NCBI GenBank assembly: GCA_028820935.1 | Contig: JAPPHZ010000045.1 | Span: 1 to 64,000, forward strand | DNA length: 64,000 nucleotides | Source of the DNA: a bacterium | GTDB taxonomy: Bacteria > Actinomycetota > Acidimicrobiia > Spongiisociales > Spongiisociaceae | Direction of reading: 5' to 3' | Shown here: positions 50,562-60,785 of the stretch, piece after piece | Numbering within the stretch: position 1 is the stretch's first letter | Layout: each line of letters starts with the position of its first letter | The notes under the pieces: model-generated | Seen by the model: only the letters and a program-made list of their open reading frames with translations | Databases searched by the model: none | Told to the model about the DNA's origin: nothing | Position numbers and translations under genes: made by a program

Positions 50562-51611
50562 ATGGGTCGCTTCCTGCATCTGGTGGAGTTGGGCATCCCC
50601 CTACGCCACCGGTTCTCCAACTCCCGGGCGGCCATCTCGGAACGGCGGGTCGTCCTGGTGGGAATCACCGAGGACGGGATCACCGGCTGGGGGGAGGCGG
50701 CGCCCTTTCCCGGCTACACGCCCGAGACCGTGGAGGATGTCTGGGAAGCGCTGGCCGCCGGTGGCGCCGGCGCGTCGCGTGGTTCCCGCACCGAGATCCC
50801 CGCTACCGCCTCCGCCGCGCTCGAGCAGGCTCGGACGGATCTGGCCGCCCGCCGGGCGAGTATCCCGCTGTGGTCCTATCTGGGCGGGTCCGGGCGGCCG
50901 TCCATGGCCTGCGCCGCCATCGGTCTCGAAGAGTCACCCGGCCGGCTGGCGGCCCGGGTCGACCGGCTGGTCCAAGCCGGCGCCAGGCAGGTGAAGATCA
51001 AGATCGAGCCCGGGCGGGATGCGGATCACCTGCGGGCGGTTCGCGAGCGGTTCCCCGGCTTGACGGTCGCCGCGGACGCCAACGGCAGCTACCGGCCGGG
51101 CGACCCGGCGCTGGCGGCGCTCGACGACCTGGGTCTGGCCTACCTGGAGCAGCCGTTGCCGGCCGTGGACCTCGAGGGGCATGCCGGGTTGCGCCGCCGC
51201 CGCGTTACCCCGATCTGCCTCGACGAGCCGGCTACGACCGCGGAGGCGGTGGAGCGAATCATCCAGCAGGAGGCGGCCGACCTCGTGAGCCTCAAACCCG
51301 GCATTCTGGGCCCGGCGCCGACGCTGAGCGCGATCGAGATGCTCTCTTCGGCCGGCGTGGGCGTCAAGATCGGTGGTCTGGTGGAGACTTCGGTGGGACG
51401 GGCCCATGCCCTGGCGCTGGCCTCCAGGCCTTCGGTTTCCTACACCGACCTCGTCCCCCCGACGTGGCTACTTGCCGCCGACCCGTCCGCTCACGCATGG
51501 GAGGTCATGGACGGGCTCCTTTACCCGTTCGACGAACGCGGCCTGGAGGTGAGAACCGGCGAGGCGTCCGTGTCCCGTTACGTCAGACGAACGGCCGAAT
51601 TCGACCTCTAG
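50562..51611 (+). CDS. menC: o-Succinylbenzoate synthase-like enolase-superfamily enzyme
   Basis: This 349-residue enzyme is of the muconate-lactonising/MenC subgroup of the enolase superfamily. Catalytic features are ARQVKIKIEPG (KxK, about residue 145), AADANGSY (first metal ligand), YLEQPLP (second), CLDEPAT (third) and DLVSLKPGILG with the second Lys (about 248). MenC makes o-succinylbenzoate for menaquinone, but no other men gene is nearby, so a dipeptide-epimerase or racemase role is possible. Its TAG shares the palindrome CTAG with the folD stop on the other strand. Confidence 0.75.
   Translation: MGRFLHLVELGIPLRHRFSNSRAAISERRVVLVGITEDGITGWGEAAPFPGYTPETVEDVWEALAAGGAGASRGSRTEIPATASAALEQARTDLAARRASIPLWSYLGGSGRPSMACAAIGLEESPGRLAARVDRLVQAGARQVKIKIEPGRDADHLRAVRERFPGLTVAADANGSYRPGDPALAALDDLGLAYLEQPLPAVDLEGHAGLRRRRVTPICLDEPATTAEAVERIIQQEAADLVSLKPGILGPAPTLSAIEMLSSAGVGVKIGGLVETSVGRAHALALASRPSVSYTDLVPPTWLLAADPSAHAWEVMDGLLYPFDERGLEVRTGEASVSRYVRRTAEFDL
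51608..51611. other. Overlapping convergent stops in one CTAG
   Basis: The tetramer CTAG contains TAG on both strands: menC ends with 51609-51611 and folD with 51608-51610 on the minus strand. It is the minimal form of the CTAG core that forms the heptamer arrays at other convergent junctions. Confidence 0.95.
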
Positions 51612-52468
51612 GGACGCGCCCTCATCCCGGAGGCTACGGCGGTGTTGTGCATGAGCATGGCCACGGTCATGGGCCCGACCCCGCCCGGTACCGGGGTGAT
51701 GGCAGCCGCCACCTCCGCCACCTCCTTGAACTTGACGTCTCCCACCAGCGAGCCCGACCCGGTCCGGTTGATGCCGACGTCGATCACCACGGCGCCCTCG
51801 CGGACGTACCGGCCGGTCACCATCTCCGGTCGGCCGACCGCCACCACCAGGATGTCGGCCCGGCGGGTGACGCCGGGCAGGTCCTCCGTGCGGGAGTGGG
51901 CGATCGTGACGGTGGCGTCGACGCCGCGCGCCGCCATGAGCAACGCCAGGGGCCGCCCCACCAGGAAGGACCGTCCCACCACCACCACGTTCGCTCCACG
52001 GAGCGGAACTTCGTAGTGCTCGAGCATGCGCAGGCATCCGCTCGGGGTGCAGGGCGCGAACACCGGACGATCCAGGACGATCATCCCGAGGTTGGTGGGA
52101 TGGAGGCCGTCCACGTCCTTGGCCGGATCGATCTCGATCGTGGCGCTCTGGTCATCCAACCCCGCCGGGAGCGGGAGTTGGAGCAGGATGCCGTCGACGG
52201 AGGGGTCCTCGTTGAGGCGCCGGAGGAGGGCGACCACCCGGTCCTGGGACACGTCACCGGCAAGTTCGTGGTGGACGGAGCGGATGCCCACTTCCGCCGC
52301 CCGCCTGCGCTTGGAACGGACGTAGGCCGCGGAGGCCGGGTCGTCCCCCACCAGGACGGTCGCCAGGGTGGTTTCCTTGCCCCGGTCGCGCAGAGCGGCC
52401 ACCCGTTGCCCTGTCTCAGCCAGGACCGCTCGGGCCACGGCCTTGCCATCAAGGACCTGTGCGCTCAT
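51608..52468 (-). CDS. folD: Methylenetetrahydrofolate dehydrogenase/cyclohydrolase
   Basis: FolD interconverts 5,10-methylene- and 10-formyltetrahydrofolate; the formyl donor is used by PurH, encoded immediately upstream. The substrate motif is AAYVRSKRRRAAEVGI with the Tyr-x3-Lys pair (about residues 49-53), then DGILLQLPLPAGLD. The NADP site is VVVGRSFLVGRPLALLMAARGVDATVT, and the C-terminal PVPGGVGPMTVAMLMHNT is diagnostic. The length is 286 residues. It lies 13 bp below purH. Confidence 0.96.
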   Translation of the reverse strand: MSAQVLDGKAVARAVLAETGQRVAALRDRGKETTLATVLVGDDPASAAYVRSKRRRAAEVGIRSVHHELAGDVSQDRVVALLRRLNEDPSVDGILLQLPLPAGLDDQSATIEIDPAKDVDGLHPTNLGMIVLDRPVFAPCTPSGCLRMLEHYEVPLRGANVVVVGRSFLVGRPLALLMAARGVDATVTIAHSRTEDLPGVTRRADILVVAVGRPEMVTGRYVREGAVVIDVGINRTGSGSLVGDVKFKEVAEVAAAITPVPGGVGPMTVAMLMHNTAVASGMRARP

Positions 52469-52481
52469 CTCGTTCCCCTTC

Positions 52482-54020
52482 TCAATGGCGGAATCGTCGC
52501 TCGCCGGTGAAGATCATCGACAACCCGAGCCGATCGGCCGCGTCCACGACCGCGCGGTCGTTCACCGATCCGCCGGGCTGAATGATCAACTCTACGCCTC
52601 CGGCAGCGGCCGCTTCTATCCCGTCGGGGAACGGAAAGAAGCCGTCCGAGGCGCACACCCCGCCCGAGGCGCGTCCCGACGCCTTGCCGACCGCGATCTC
52701 GACCGCGCCCACCCGGTCCTGCTGCCCCCCGCCGATTCCCCAGGCGGTCCCGTTCCTGGCCAGGACCGCGGCGTTGGAGGCGACATGGGCGGCCACCCGC
52801 CAAGCGAACGCGGCATCCTCCACCAGATGGCCCGGATCGCGCCGGCTCACCACCCGCCACGACGATCTGCCCGATGACTCGGGAGAGGCACCCTGCACCA
52901 GCCAGCCCCCTTCGATCCGGCGTAGCGTCCGAGCAGCACGCCGCGGGGCCGCAGCTTCGAGAATGCGCGTTCCGGCCCGCCGCGCGCGGAGCTGAGCCAC
53001 CACCCCCTCGCCGTAGCCGGGGGCGATGATGACATCCGCCTGCGGGCCGCCCGCCATCAGCCCCGCCGTCTCGAGGTCCACCGGCCGGTTCAAGGCCACC
53101 ACTCCGCCGAAGGCTGCCCTCTCGTCACACGCCAGCGCCATGCGGTAGGCGTTAGCCGGGTCCGACCCGACGGCGGCGCCGCACGGCCCGGCGTGCTTGA
53201 TGATCGCCGCTGCCGGCTGATCGCCCAGGTCGTGGACCAGCGCCCAGCCCGCTCCGGCATCCAGCAGGTTGAGGTAGCTCAGCGCCACACCGCTGTGCTG
53301 GACGACGGCGTTCCACCAGTCCTCGGCATCGTCCGGTGAGCCGGGAGTCCCGACCCGCCGGTAGCTCGCGGCCGGTTGATCGGGGTTCTCCCCGTAGCGG
53401 AGCACGTCGGCCCGCTCCAACGAGAGGTGGAGGGTCGGCGGGAGGAGGACTTTCCCGTCTCGTTCGTCGAGCCAGCTCACGATCGCGCCGTCGTAGGCGG
53501 CGGTGCGGGCGAACGCCTTCCTGGCCAGGGTCCGGCGCGTCGTGCCGGACAGCCAGCCTCCGGAGCGGATCTCGTCGAGAACGGCCGGATAATCCGACGG
53601 GTCGCATATCACGCCGACATGACGATGGTTCTTGGCCGCCGCCCTGATCAAGGCCGGACCGCCGATGTCGATGTTCTCTGTGCCGGGCCTGGACTCGAAC
53701 GGGTAGAGGTTGACCACCACCAGGTCGATCGGTTCGATCCCGTACCGTTCCATGTCGGCCCGGTGGTCCGGGTCCGACCGATCGGCGAGGATGCCTCCGT
53801 GGATCTTCGGGTGGAGCGTCACCACCCGGTGGCCCAGCATGGCGGGAGAGCCGGTGCGGTCGGCCAGGTCGACGACCTCCAGACCTGCCCCGGCCAGGGC
53901 GGCAGCGGTGCCGCCACTCGCCAGGACCTGCCATCCGGAGTCGACCAGCCCGGTGGCGAATTCGACCAGCCCGGACTTGTCGAACACCGACAGGAGCGCT
54001 CGGCGGTTCAAGCTCGCCAC
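52482..54020 (-). CDS. purH: Bifunctional AICAR formyltransferase/IMP cyclohydrolase
   Basis: It performs the last two steps of IMP synthesis. The N-terminal cyclohydrolase (MGS-like) domain shows LSVFDKSGLVEFATGLVDSGWQVLASGGTAAAL and VVTLHPKIHGGILADR. The C-terminal formyltransferase has IIKHAGPCGAAVG (Lys-His pair, about residue 266) and RDGFFPF-like SDGFFPFPDGIEAAAAGGV, then IQPGGSVND. The length is 512 residues and the start is GTG 54020. It is coupled to folD and followed in the same direction after sucCD. Confidence 0.96.
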   Translation of the reverse strand: MASLNRRALLSVFDKSGLVEFATGLVDSGWQVLASGGTAAALAGAGLEVVDLADRTGSPAMLGHRVVTLHPKIHGGILADRSDPDHRADMERYGIEPIDLVVVNLYPFESRPGTENIDIGGPALIRAAAKNHRHVGVICDPSDYPAVLDEIRSGGWLSGTTRRTLARKAFARTAAYDGAIVSWLDERDGKVLLPPTLHLSLERADVLRYGENPDQPAASYRRVGTPGSPDDAEDWWNAVVQHSGVALSYLNLLDAGAGWALVHDLGDQPAAAIIKHAGPCGAAVGSDPANAYRMALACDERAAFGGVVALNRPVDLETAGLMAGGPQADVIIAPGYGEGVVAQLRARRAGTRILEAAAPRRAARTLRRIEGGWLVQGASPESSGRSSWRVVSRRDPGHLVEDAAFAWRVAAHVASNAAVLARNGTAWGIGGGQQDRVGAVEIAVGKASGRASGGVCASDGFFPFPDGIEAAAAGGVELIIQPGGSVNDRAVVDAADRLGLSMIFTGERRFRH

Positions 54021-54077
54021 CCACAGGGTCGGAAGGGTGACTGTGGAATCGGCCTCAGCAAGCCGGCGTCCGGATCA

Positions 54078-54958
54078 TCAGAGGCCGGCGACCACTTCCA
54101 CCATGAGGCGGCCGGCCTCCGAAGGGCTCTCCCCCACCCGCACGCCGGCTCCGCTCAGGGTCTCGATCTTGGCGGCGGCGGTCCCCTTCCCGCCCGATAC
54201 GATGGCGCCGGCATGGCCCATCTTCTTGCCGGGAGGAGCGGTTATCCCGGCGATGTAGGCGACCACCGGCTTGGTCATACGCTCGGCGATGAAGGCGGCC
54301 GCCTCCTCCTCCGCCGAGCCGCCGATCTCCCCGATCATCATCACCGCCCCGGTTTCGGGGTCGTCCTCGAAGGCGGCGAGACAGTCGGTGAAGGACGTCC
54401 CGGGTACGGGATCGCCGCCGATCCCCACGCAGGTGGTAACCCCGATCCCGGCCTGCTTCAACTCGTAGAGGGCCTGGTAGGTCAGGGTTCCCGAGCGGCT
54501 GACCAGCCCCACCGGTCCGCCCGGAAGTGCGATGTCGCCGGAGGTAATGCCGACGTTGGCCTTGCCCGGGCTGATCAGACCGGGGCAGTTGGGTCCGATC
54601 ATCCGGACCTCGGGGTGGTCACGCCCTAGCTTGGCGAACAGCCAGGCCTCGTCCTTGGCGGGCACACCCTCGGTGATCACGACCACCAGGGTCACGCCGC
54701 CTTCGGCGGCCTCCACCACGGCGCCCCGCACGTACGGGGCGGGAACGAACACGCAGGAGACATCGGCGCCCGTGGCCTGTACGGCGGCGCCCACCGTGGC
54801 GAACACCGGGATGCCCTCCACCGAGGCACCGGCCTTGGACGGGTTGGTACCGGCCACGACACGGGTGCCGTAGGCGCGGTTGCGGAGCGCATGGAAACGG
54901 CCGGCGCGGCCGGTCAGCCCCTGGTAGACCACCCTGCTGTGCTCGTCCAGCCAGATGC

Positions 54959-54962
<4 letters not shown>
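54078..54962 (-). CDS. sucD: Succinyl-CoA synthetase alpha subunit
   Basis: The alpha subunit binds CoA and holds the phospho-His. The N-terminal CoA site is VVYQGLTGRAGRFHALRNRAYGTRVVAGTNPSKAG. MIGPNCPGLISPGKANVGI follows, and the phospho-His is in GKKMGHAGAIVSGGKGTA (about residue 242). The length is 294 residues. The ATG overlaps the sucC stop as ATGA, so subunit amounts are coupled. It has TGA 57 bp before purH. Confidence 0.96.
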
Positions 54963-56104
<1,142 letters not shown>

Positions 56105-56112
56105 GAGCCGTG

Positions 56113-56118
56113 ATTCTA
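56113..56118 (-). promoter_or_regulatory. Probable leaderless -10 (TAGAAT) for sucC
   Basis: On the minus strand TAGAAT ends 8 bp before the sucC GTG (56104), as for the cold-shock-like gene at 26845. No Shine-Dalgarno fits between. Confidence 0.5.
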
Positions 56119-56213
56119 TCCCCGTGCTGGACAGCCTCCCATCAGCGGAGGCGGTCGCCATCCTGCCTACCCATCTCCGGAGGCAATCCATCGTCTGACG
56201 GCGCAGGCACCGG

Positions 56214-56606
56214 TCAGACTCTGATCACGTCGAGTCCGTCCAGTAGAGGGAAGTCTTCATCCTGGGTGACAACGGCAATGTCGAGCGCCATCGCCGTCGC
56301 GGCAATCCATGAGTCGTTGACCGGCATCCGTAGCCCGTTGTCGCGCAGGATCAGGCACAGCCGAGCCCATGCCGCAGCAACCTCTCCGTCGATTGGTAGA
56401 GGGTCGAACGCCAACGCCGCTGAGAGTGTGCCGAGCCGGCGGTCTCGCGTCGCCACATCGCCTGCAGCGAGCACTCCGGCCCTCAACTCGCCGATGGTGA
56501 TCACCGATACTGCCAACTCCTCGGGCATGGCTCGCTCGGCGATCAGCCGGCCGCTCTCCCGCGCGATGAACACCGATGTGTCGGCGAGACCCCGACTTGT
56601 TACCAC
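56214..56606 (-). CDS. vapC: VapC-type PIN-domain toxin
   Basis: PIN-domain RNases cut tRNA or rRNA when released from the antitoxin. The 130 residues contain the acidic tetrad: GLADTSVFIARESG (Asp about 8), ITIGELRAGVLAA (Glu about 39), NDSWIAATAMALDIAVVTQDEDF (Asp about 97 and 115-117). It starts with GTG 56606, overlapping vapB by 7 bp, the usual coupled toxin-antitoxin arrangement. It lies between sucC and a B12-binding gene. Confidence 0.9.
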   Translation of the reverse strand: MVTSRGLADTSVFIARESGRLIAERAMPEELAVSVITIGELRAGVLAAGDVATRDRRLGTLSAALAFDPLPIDGEVAAAWARLCLILRDNGLRMPVNDSWIAATAMALDIAVVTQDEDFPLLDGLDVIRV

Positions 56607-56851
56607 GGAATGTCGTCTGTGGTCTCGCCCGCCAGCAGCACAAGATCCTCAGCCAGGCCGGGATCGGCCTGGTAAGGCAGAACCTCACGGACAAACCGAT
56701 CACGCGATATCCATGCTGGTCGACGAGCAACCGGTGACAATTCGGCGACCGGACGTCCCCGCACGGTGACCGTGATCCGTTGGCCCTCGGCCACGCTCTC
56801 CAAGAGCGCTCCGGTGCGATTGCGTAACTCCCTGGAAGCAACTTCTCTCAT
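56600..56851 (-). CDS. vapB: VapB/Phd-type antitoxin
   Basis: The N-terminus MREVASRELRNRTGALLESVAEGQRITVTVRGRPVAEL is a Phd/YefM-like (prevent-host-death) DNA-binding fold; the C-terminal ISRDRFVREVLPYQADPGLAEDLVLLAGETTDDIPW is the toxin-binding tail. I chose ATG 56851 (83 residues) because the earlier in-frame ATG at 56869 lies inside the operator palindrome, and TACAGT is 6 bp upstream of 56851. It pairs with vapC. Confidence 0.88.
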   Translation of the reverse strand: MREVASRELRNRTGALLESVAEGQRITVTVRGRPVAELSPVARRPAWISRDRFVREVLPYQADPGLAEDLVLLAGETTDDIPW

Positions 56852-56857
56852 GAGATG

Positions 56858-56885
56858 ACTGTAGCACAAATGCTACAGTTGTCGC
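56858..56885 (-). promoter_or_regulatory. vapBC promoter and operator palindrome
   Basis: ACTGTAGC-ACAAAT-GCTACAGT (56858-56879) is a perfect dyad with 8-bp arms. On the minus strand its last hexamer TACAGT (56863-56858) is a -10 six bp from the vapB ATG. GCGACA (56885-56880), with a 16-bp spacer, is a possible -35. Binding of VapB(C) here would cover the -10 and spacer, giving normal toxin-antitoxin autoregulation. Confidence 0.75.
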
Positions 56886-56901
56886 ACCGGTAGTCCGGCC
56901 C

Positions 56902-57294
56902 TCAGCGGGAACCGACGTTGGATTCCACCCATGCGGTCACTTCGGCCAGGGGGGTTCCGGGCGTGAAGATAGCCGCTATCCCCTGCTCCATTAGCACCTC
57001 GGCATCGTGTTCGGGGACTATCCCACCGCCGAAGACCACAACGTCGGCCGCAGCCCGCTCCCGGAGCAACTCCACGACCGCAGGGAAGAGGGTCATGTGG
57101 GCACCGGAGAGCGCAGAGAGGCCGATGGCGTTCACGTCCTCCTGGATGGCCGTCTCCACGATCTGGGCCGGGGTCTGGTGGAGGCCCGAGTAGATGACCT
57201 CGTTCCCCGCGTCCCGGAGCGCCCTGGCCACGACCTTGGCGCCCCGGTCATGGCCGTCCAGGCCGGGTTTGGCAACCAGGATGCGTCGGGGCAT
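56902..57294 (-). CDS. Cobalamin-binding domain protein (methylmalonyl-CoA mutase small-subunit type)
   Basis: The 130-residue product is only the B12-binding domain: RRILVAKPGLDGHDRGAKVVARALRDAGNEVIYSGLHQTPAQIV, with DGHDRG supplying the DxHxxG His that ligates cobalt, and VFGGGIVPEHDAEVLMEQGIAAIFTPGTP. This is the architecture of the separate small subunit of methylmalonyl-CoA or related acyl-CoA mutases. The large subunit is not in the window. It follows tal by 18 bp on the same strand. Confidence 0.88.
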   Translation of the reverse strand: MPRRILVAKPGLDGHDRGAKVVARALRDAGNEVIYSGLHQTPAQIVETAIQEDVNAIGLSALSGAHMTLFPAVVELLRERAAADVVVFGGGIVPEHDAEVLMEQGIAAIFTPGTPLAEVTAWVESNVGSR

Positions 57295-57312
57295 GCGATG
57301 CTCGGCCTCCCG

Positions 57313-58500
57313 TTACTTGCGAGAGACACCGGGAAGGGACATGGCCCGCTTCCGCTCGATGTCGTCGACCATCTCTCGGAACGAGGCCGCGAAACTGCTC
57401 ACACCGTCCCGCTCCAGCTTGGCCGCCACGGCGTCGTAGTCGACCCCCACCGCCTCGAGATCCTCCAGCACCATCACCCCGTCCGCCATCTGGTTGATCC
57501 CGAGCACTTCCGGCGTGTCAGGCCCATGGTCCTGGTACGCCGCGATGGCCGACTCCGGCAAGGTGTTGACGGTCTCGGGCGCCACCAGCGTGTCGATGTA
57601 CAGGGTGTCGGAATAGGCCGGGTTCTTGGTGGAGGTTGACGCCCAGAGCGGCTTCTGCACGTTGGCGCCTTTCCGGCGGAGCCGGAACCAGCGATCGGAC
57701 GAGAACGCCCGCAGGAACTCCAGGTAGGCGACACGGGCGTTGGCCACCGCGCTCCGGCCAGCCAGCGCGCCCGCCTGAGAAATACCGATCACACCAAGGC
57801 GCTTGTCCACCTCGGTGTCGAAGCGGGAGACGAAGAACGAGGCCACCGAGTTGACGGTTGCCGGGTTGCCGCCCACCTCCCGGAACCGCTCCAGGCCGCT
57901 CATATAGGCGTCGATCACAGCGAGATAGCGCTCCAGCGAGAAGATGAGGGTGACGTTCACCGAGATGCCTTCCGCTACGGCCGCCTCGATGGCCGTCAGG
58001 CCTGCCCGGGTCGCCGGTATCTTGATGAGCAGGTTGGGACGGTCGACCCGCTTCACCCAGTCGCGAGCCTCCGCGACCGTGGCCTCCGGCTCGTGAGCCA
58101 GTTCGGGCGACACCTCGACCGATACGAACCCGTCCAGACCGCCCGACCGGCGATGAGTGGGCGCCATGACCTCGCAGGCCCGGCGGATGTCACTGGTGAC
58201 GACCGCCGTGTAGATCTCGTCAACATCGGCATCGTGGGCGACCAACTCGTTGATCTGGGCGTCGTAGGAGTCTCCGGACAGCATCGCCTTGGCGAAGATC
58301 GTGGGGTTGGAGGTGACCCCGCTGATCCCGGCCTCGACGTATCTTTCCAACTCGCCGGATTGCAGCATCTCCCTGGAGATGGAATCGAGCCACACCGACT
58401 GCCCCAACGCCCCGAGGGCATGAAGCCTCGAGCCTCTGTCCTCGAACACGCCCAGCCTCCCCGGTCTCGTGCCGCCACCTGCCGGCGACTCCATCACCAT
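57313..58500 (-). CDS. tal: Transaldolase
   Basis: It transfers a dihydroxyacetone unit between sugar phosphates in the pentose phosphate pathway. The blocks SVWLDSISREMLQSGELERYVEAGISGVTSNPTIFAKAM, LLIKIPATRAGLTAIEAAVAEGISVNVTLIFSLERY (Schiff-base Lys about 160) and the C-terminal KPLWASTSTKNPAYSDTLYIDTLVAPETVNTLPE mark the long actinobacterial Tal type. The length is 395 residues with an extended N-terminus; in-frame ATG 58494 is also possible. No tkt or zwf is nearby. Confidence 0.93.
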   Translation of the reverse strand: MVMESPAGGGTRPGRLGVFEDRGSRLHALGALGQSVWLDSISREMLQSGELERYVEAGISGVTSNPTIFAKAMLSGDSYDAQINELVAHDADVDEIYTAVVTSDIRRACEVMAPTHRRSGGLDGFVSVEVSPELAHEPEATVAEARDWVKRVDRPNLLIKIPATRAGLTAIEAAVAEGISVNVTLIFSLERYLAVIDAYMSGLERFREVGGNPATVNSVASFFVSRFDTEVDKRLGVIGISQAGALAGRSAVANARVAYLEFLRAFSSDRWFRLRRKGANVQKPLWASTSTKNPAYSDTLYIDTLVAPETVNTLPESAIAAYQDHGPDTPEVLGINQMADGVMVLEDLEAVGVDYDAVAAKLERDGVSSFAASFREMVDDIERKRAMSLPGVSRK

Positions 58501-58540
58501 GCCTGCCCAACGGTAATACGGACCGCCCGCCTAGCCAGAT

Positions 58541-60784
58541 CTAGACCTTTTCCAGCGGGGCCCAGTGAACGAGGAGCCGCTTGGTGCCCTTGGTCGGGAA
58601 GTCGACCTCGACCTGGGCGCCGCCACCGGCGCCCTCCACCCGCACCACCCGGCCGATCCCCCAGACGTCGTGTCGCACCCGATCGTCCACCGCCAGTTCG
58701 GTATCGGCCCGCGCCCGGCGGCGCCCGCCGATCGACTCCCGCCGGTGATCCCGCAGGCGCCTGCCCAGCTTGCTGACCAGGCCGACCGGAATCTCCCTCA
58801 GGAACCGGGAGGGCGGGTTGTAGGTTGACATCCCGTACAGCAGGCGGGACCGGGCGGCCGAGAGGTACAGGCGCTCCTGAGCCCTGGTGAGGCCTACGTA
58901 GCACAGCCGGCGCTCCTCCTCGAGCTCGTCATGATCGGTGAGAGCCCTGGCATACGGGAAGACCCCGTCCTCCATGCCCACGATGAAAACCACCGGGAAC
59001 TCGAGGCCCTTGGCGTTGTGCAGGGTCATGAGGGTCACCGCCCCCCCTTCATCTTCCAGTTCGTCGGTATCGCTGACCAGGCTGACCGATTCCAGGAACC
59101 GCTCCACCAGGCGCATCCCACCCGGTTCTTCCCCCTCCTCCGGCAGCGCGGCGAGCTCGAACTCCTCCGCACCGGAGATAAGCTCGCGCAGGTTCTCCGC
59201 CCTCCCCTGTGCCTCCACGGTGCCCTCGCGCTCAACCGCCTCGAGATAGCCGACCTCCTCCAGCACCGCCCTCACCGCTGCGGCCGGACCGGACTCGGCA
59301 TGGCCGGCGACCTTCTCCATATCGCCAAGGAAGGAATCGATAGCGCGGTGGGCCCGCTTCGCCAGCGAGTCGTTCTCCGCGTGACGCCGGGCCGCCTCGA
59401 AGAAGGTGATCTCCTCCGACTCCGCGAAGCGGTCCAGCCAGCCGATCGTCACGCGGCCGATCCCCCGCCGGGGTAGGTTGATGATCCGGCGCGCCGACAC
59501 CTCGTCGGCCGGGTTGACCAGCACCCGCAGATAGGCCAGTACGTCCTTGATCTCGCGCCGCTCGTAGAACCGGACCGTACCGATCACCCGGTAGGACACG
59601 CCGAAACGGGCAAAACTCTCCTCCACGGCCCGGCTCTGGGCGTTGACCCGGTAGAAGACCGCCATTCGCGACAGGTCGAAGCCCTCTCTCGACAGCTTTC
59701 TGATCTCCTCGGCCACGAACCCGCCCTCGTCGGCTTCGTCCTCGGCGGTGTAGAGCGAGATCGGAGCACCCTGGCCGAGGTCGCTCCACAGCCGCTTCGG
59801 CCGGCGGCGCCCGTTGTGGGAGATCACCGCGTTGGCGGCTTCCAGGATGGTCTGGGTGGAGCGATAGTTCTGGTCCAGCACCACCACCCGCGCCTGGGGG
59901 AAGTCCCGCTCGAAGTTGAGGATGTTGCGGATGTCGGCCCCTCGGAACGCGTAGATCGACTGATCGGAGTCCCCGACCGCGCAAATGTTGGCCCGGTCCC
60001 CGCCAAGCTGGCGGACCAGGACGTACTGGGCGCGGTTGGTGTCCTGGAACTCGTCGACATGCAGGTAGCGGAACCGCTCGCGGTAGTACTGGAGCACCTC
60101 CGGGAAGGCGTCGAAGACCTCGGCGGCGACCATGAGGAGATCGTCGAAGTCCATCGCCGAGTTCTTCAACAACTGCTCCTGGTAGAGGCGGTAGATGTCC
60201 GCCTCTACCTCGTGCCGGAAGTTCCCTCCCTGTTCGCGGAAGCTCTCGTAGTCCACCAACTCGTTCTTGGCGTTCGAGATCTTGGCCCGCATCGCCCGGG
60301 GCTGGAAGGTCTTCGGGTCCAGACGCAGATCGCGGATCACCTGGTTGATGGCCCGGAGCGAGTCCTGGGCGTCGTAGATCGTGAACTGTGACGAGTAGCC
60401 CAGCCGGGGCGCCTCCCTGCGGAGGATCCTCACGCAGGCGGAGTGGAAGGTGGATACCCACATCCCCTTGGCGCGCGGGCCGACCAACCTCTTGACCCGC
60501 GCCTTCATCTCGCCGGCCGCCTTGTTGGTGAACGTGATGGCGAGGACCTCCCACGGAGCCACCCCGAGGTCGCGTATCAGGTGGGCGACCCGGTAGGTGA
60601 GCACTCTGGTCTTGCCCGAGCCGGCGCCCGCCACCACCAGCACAGGACCCTCGGTGGCGGCCACCGCCTCCCGCTGGGCCGGGTTGAGATCGGCGAATAG
60701 CGGAGAGTCCACCGGGTCGTCGGGAGCAGCGTCGGTTGTGATCATCTGGACCATCCCGGCCATGTTAACCAAGCCCCCTGTCAT
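58541..60784 (-). CDS. pcrA: UvrD/PcrA-type DNA helicase
   Basis: It is an SF1A 3'-5' helicase of 747 residues. Motif I is VLVVAGAGSGKTRVLTYRVAHLI (about residue 48). The others are YLHVDEFQDTNRAQYVLVRQLGG (II), AVGDSDQSIYAFRGADIRNIL (III), LDQNYRSTQTIL (IV), VTLMTLHNAKGLEFPVVFIVGMEDGVFP (V) and EEERRLCYVGLTRAQERLYLSAA (VI). The C-terminal Tudor-like tail (VDDRVRHDVWGIGRVVRVEG) is the PcrA/UvrD form. Met 1 at 60784 directly follows a dyad; Mets at 8, 11 and 14 are alternative starts. Confidence 0.95.
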   Translation of the reverse strand: MTGGLVNMAGMVQMITTDAAPDDPVDSPLFADLNPAQREAVAATEGPVLVVAGAGSGKTRVLTYRVAHLIRDLGVAPWEVLAITFTNKAAGEMKARVKRLVGPRAKGMWVSTFHSACVRILRREAPRLGYSSQFTIYDAQDSLRAINQVIRDLRLDPKTFQPRAMRAKISNAKNELVDYESFREQGGNFRHEVEADIYRLYQEQLLKNSAMDFDDLLMVAAEVFDAFPEVLQYYRERFRYLHVDEFQDTNRAQYVLVRQLGGDRANICAVGDSDQSIYAFRGADIRNILNFERDFPQARVVVLDQNYRSTQTILEAANAVISHNGRRRPKRLWSDLGQGAPISLYTAEDEADEGGFVAEEIRKLSREGFDLSRMAVFYRVNAQSRAVEESFARFGVSYRVIGTVRFYERREIKDVLAYLRVLVNPADEVSARRIINLPRRGIGRVTIGWLDRFAESEEITFFEAARRHAENDSLAKRAHRAIDSFLGDMEKVAGHAESGPAAAVRAVLEEVGYLEAVEREGTVEAQGRAENLRELISGAEEFELAALPEEGEEPGGMRLVERFLESVSLVSDTDELEDEGGAVTLMTLHNAKGLEFPVVFIVGMEDGVFPYARALTDHDELEEERRLCYVGLTRAQERLYLSAARSRLLYGMSTYNPPSRFLREIPVGLVSKLGRRLRDHRRESIGGRRRARADTELAVDDRVRHDVWGIGRVVRVEGAGGGAQVEVDFPTKGTKRLLVHWAPLEKV

Positions 60785-60785
60785 C

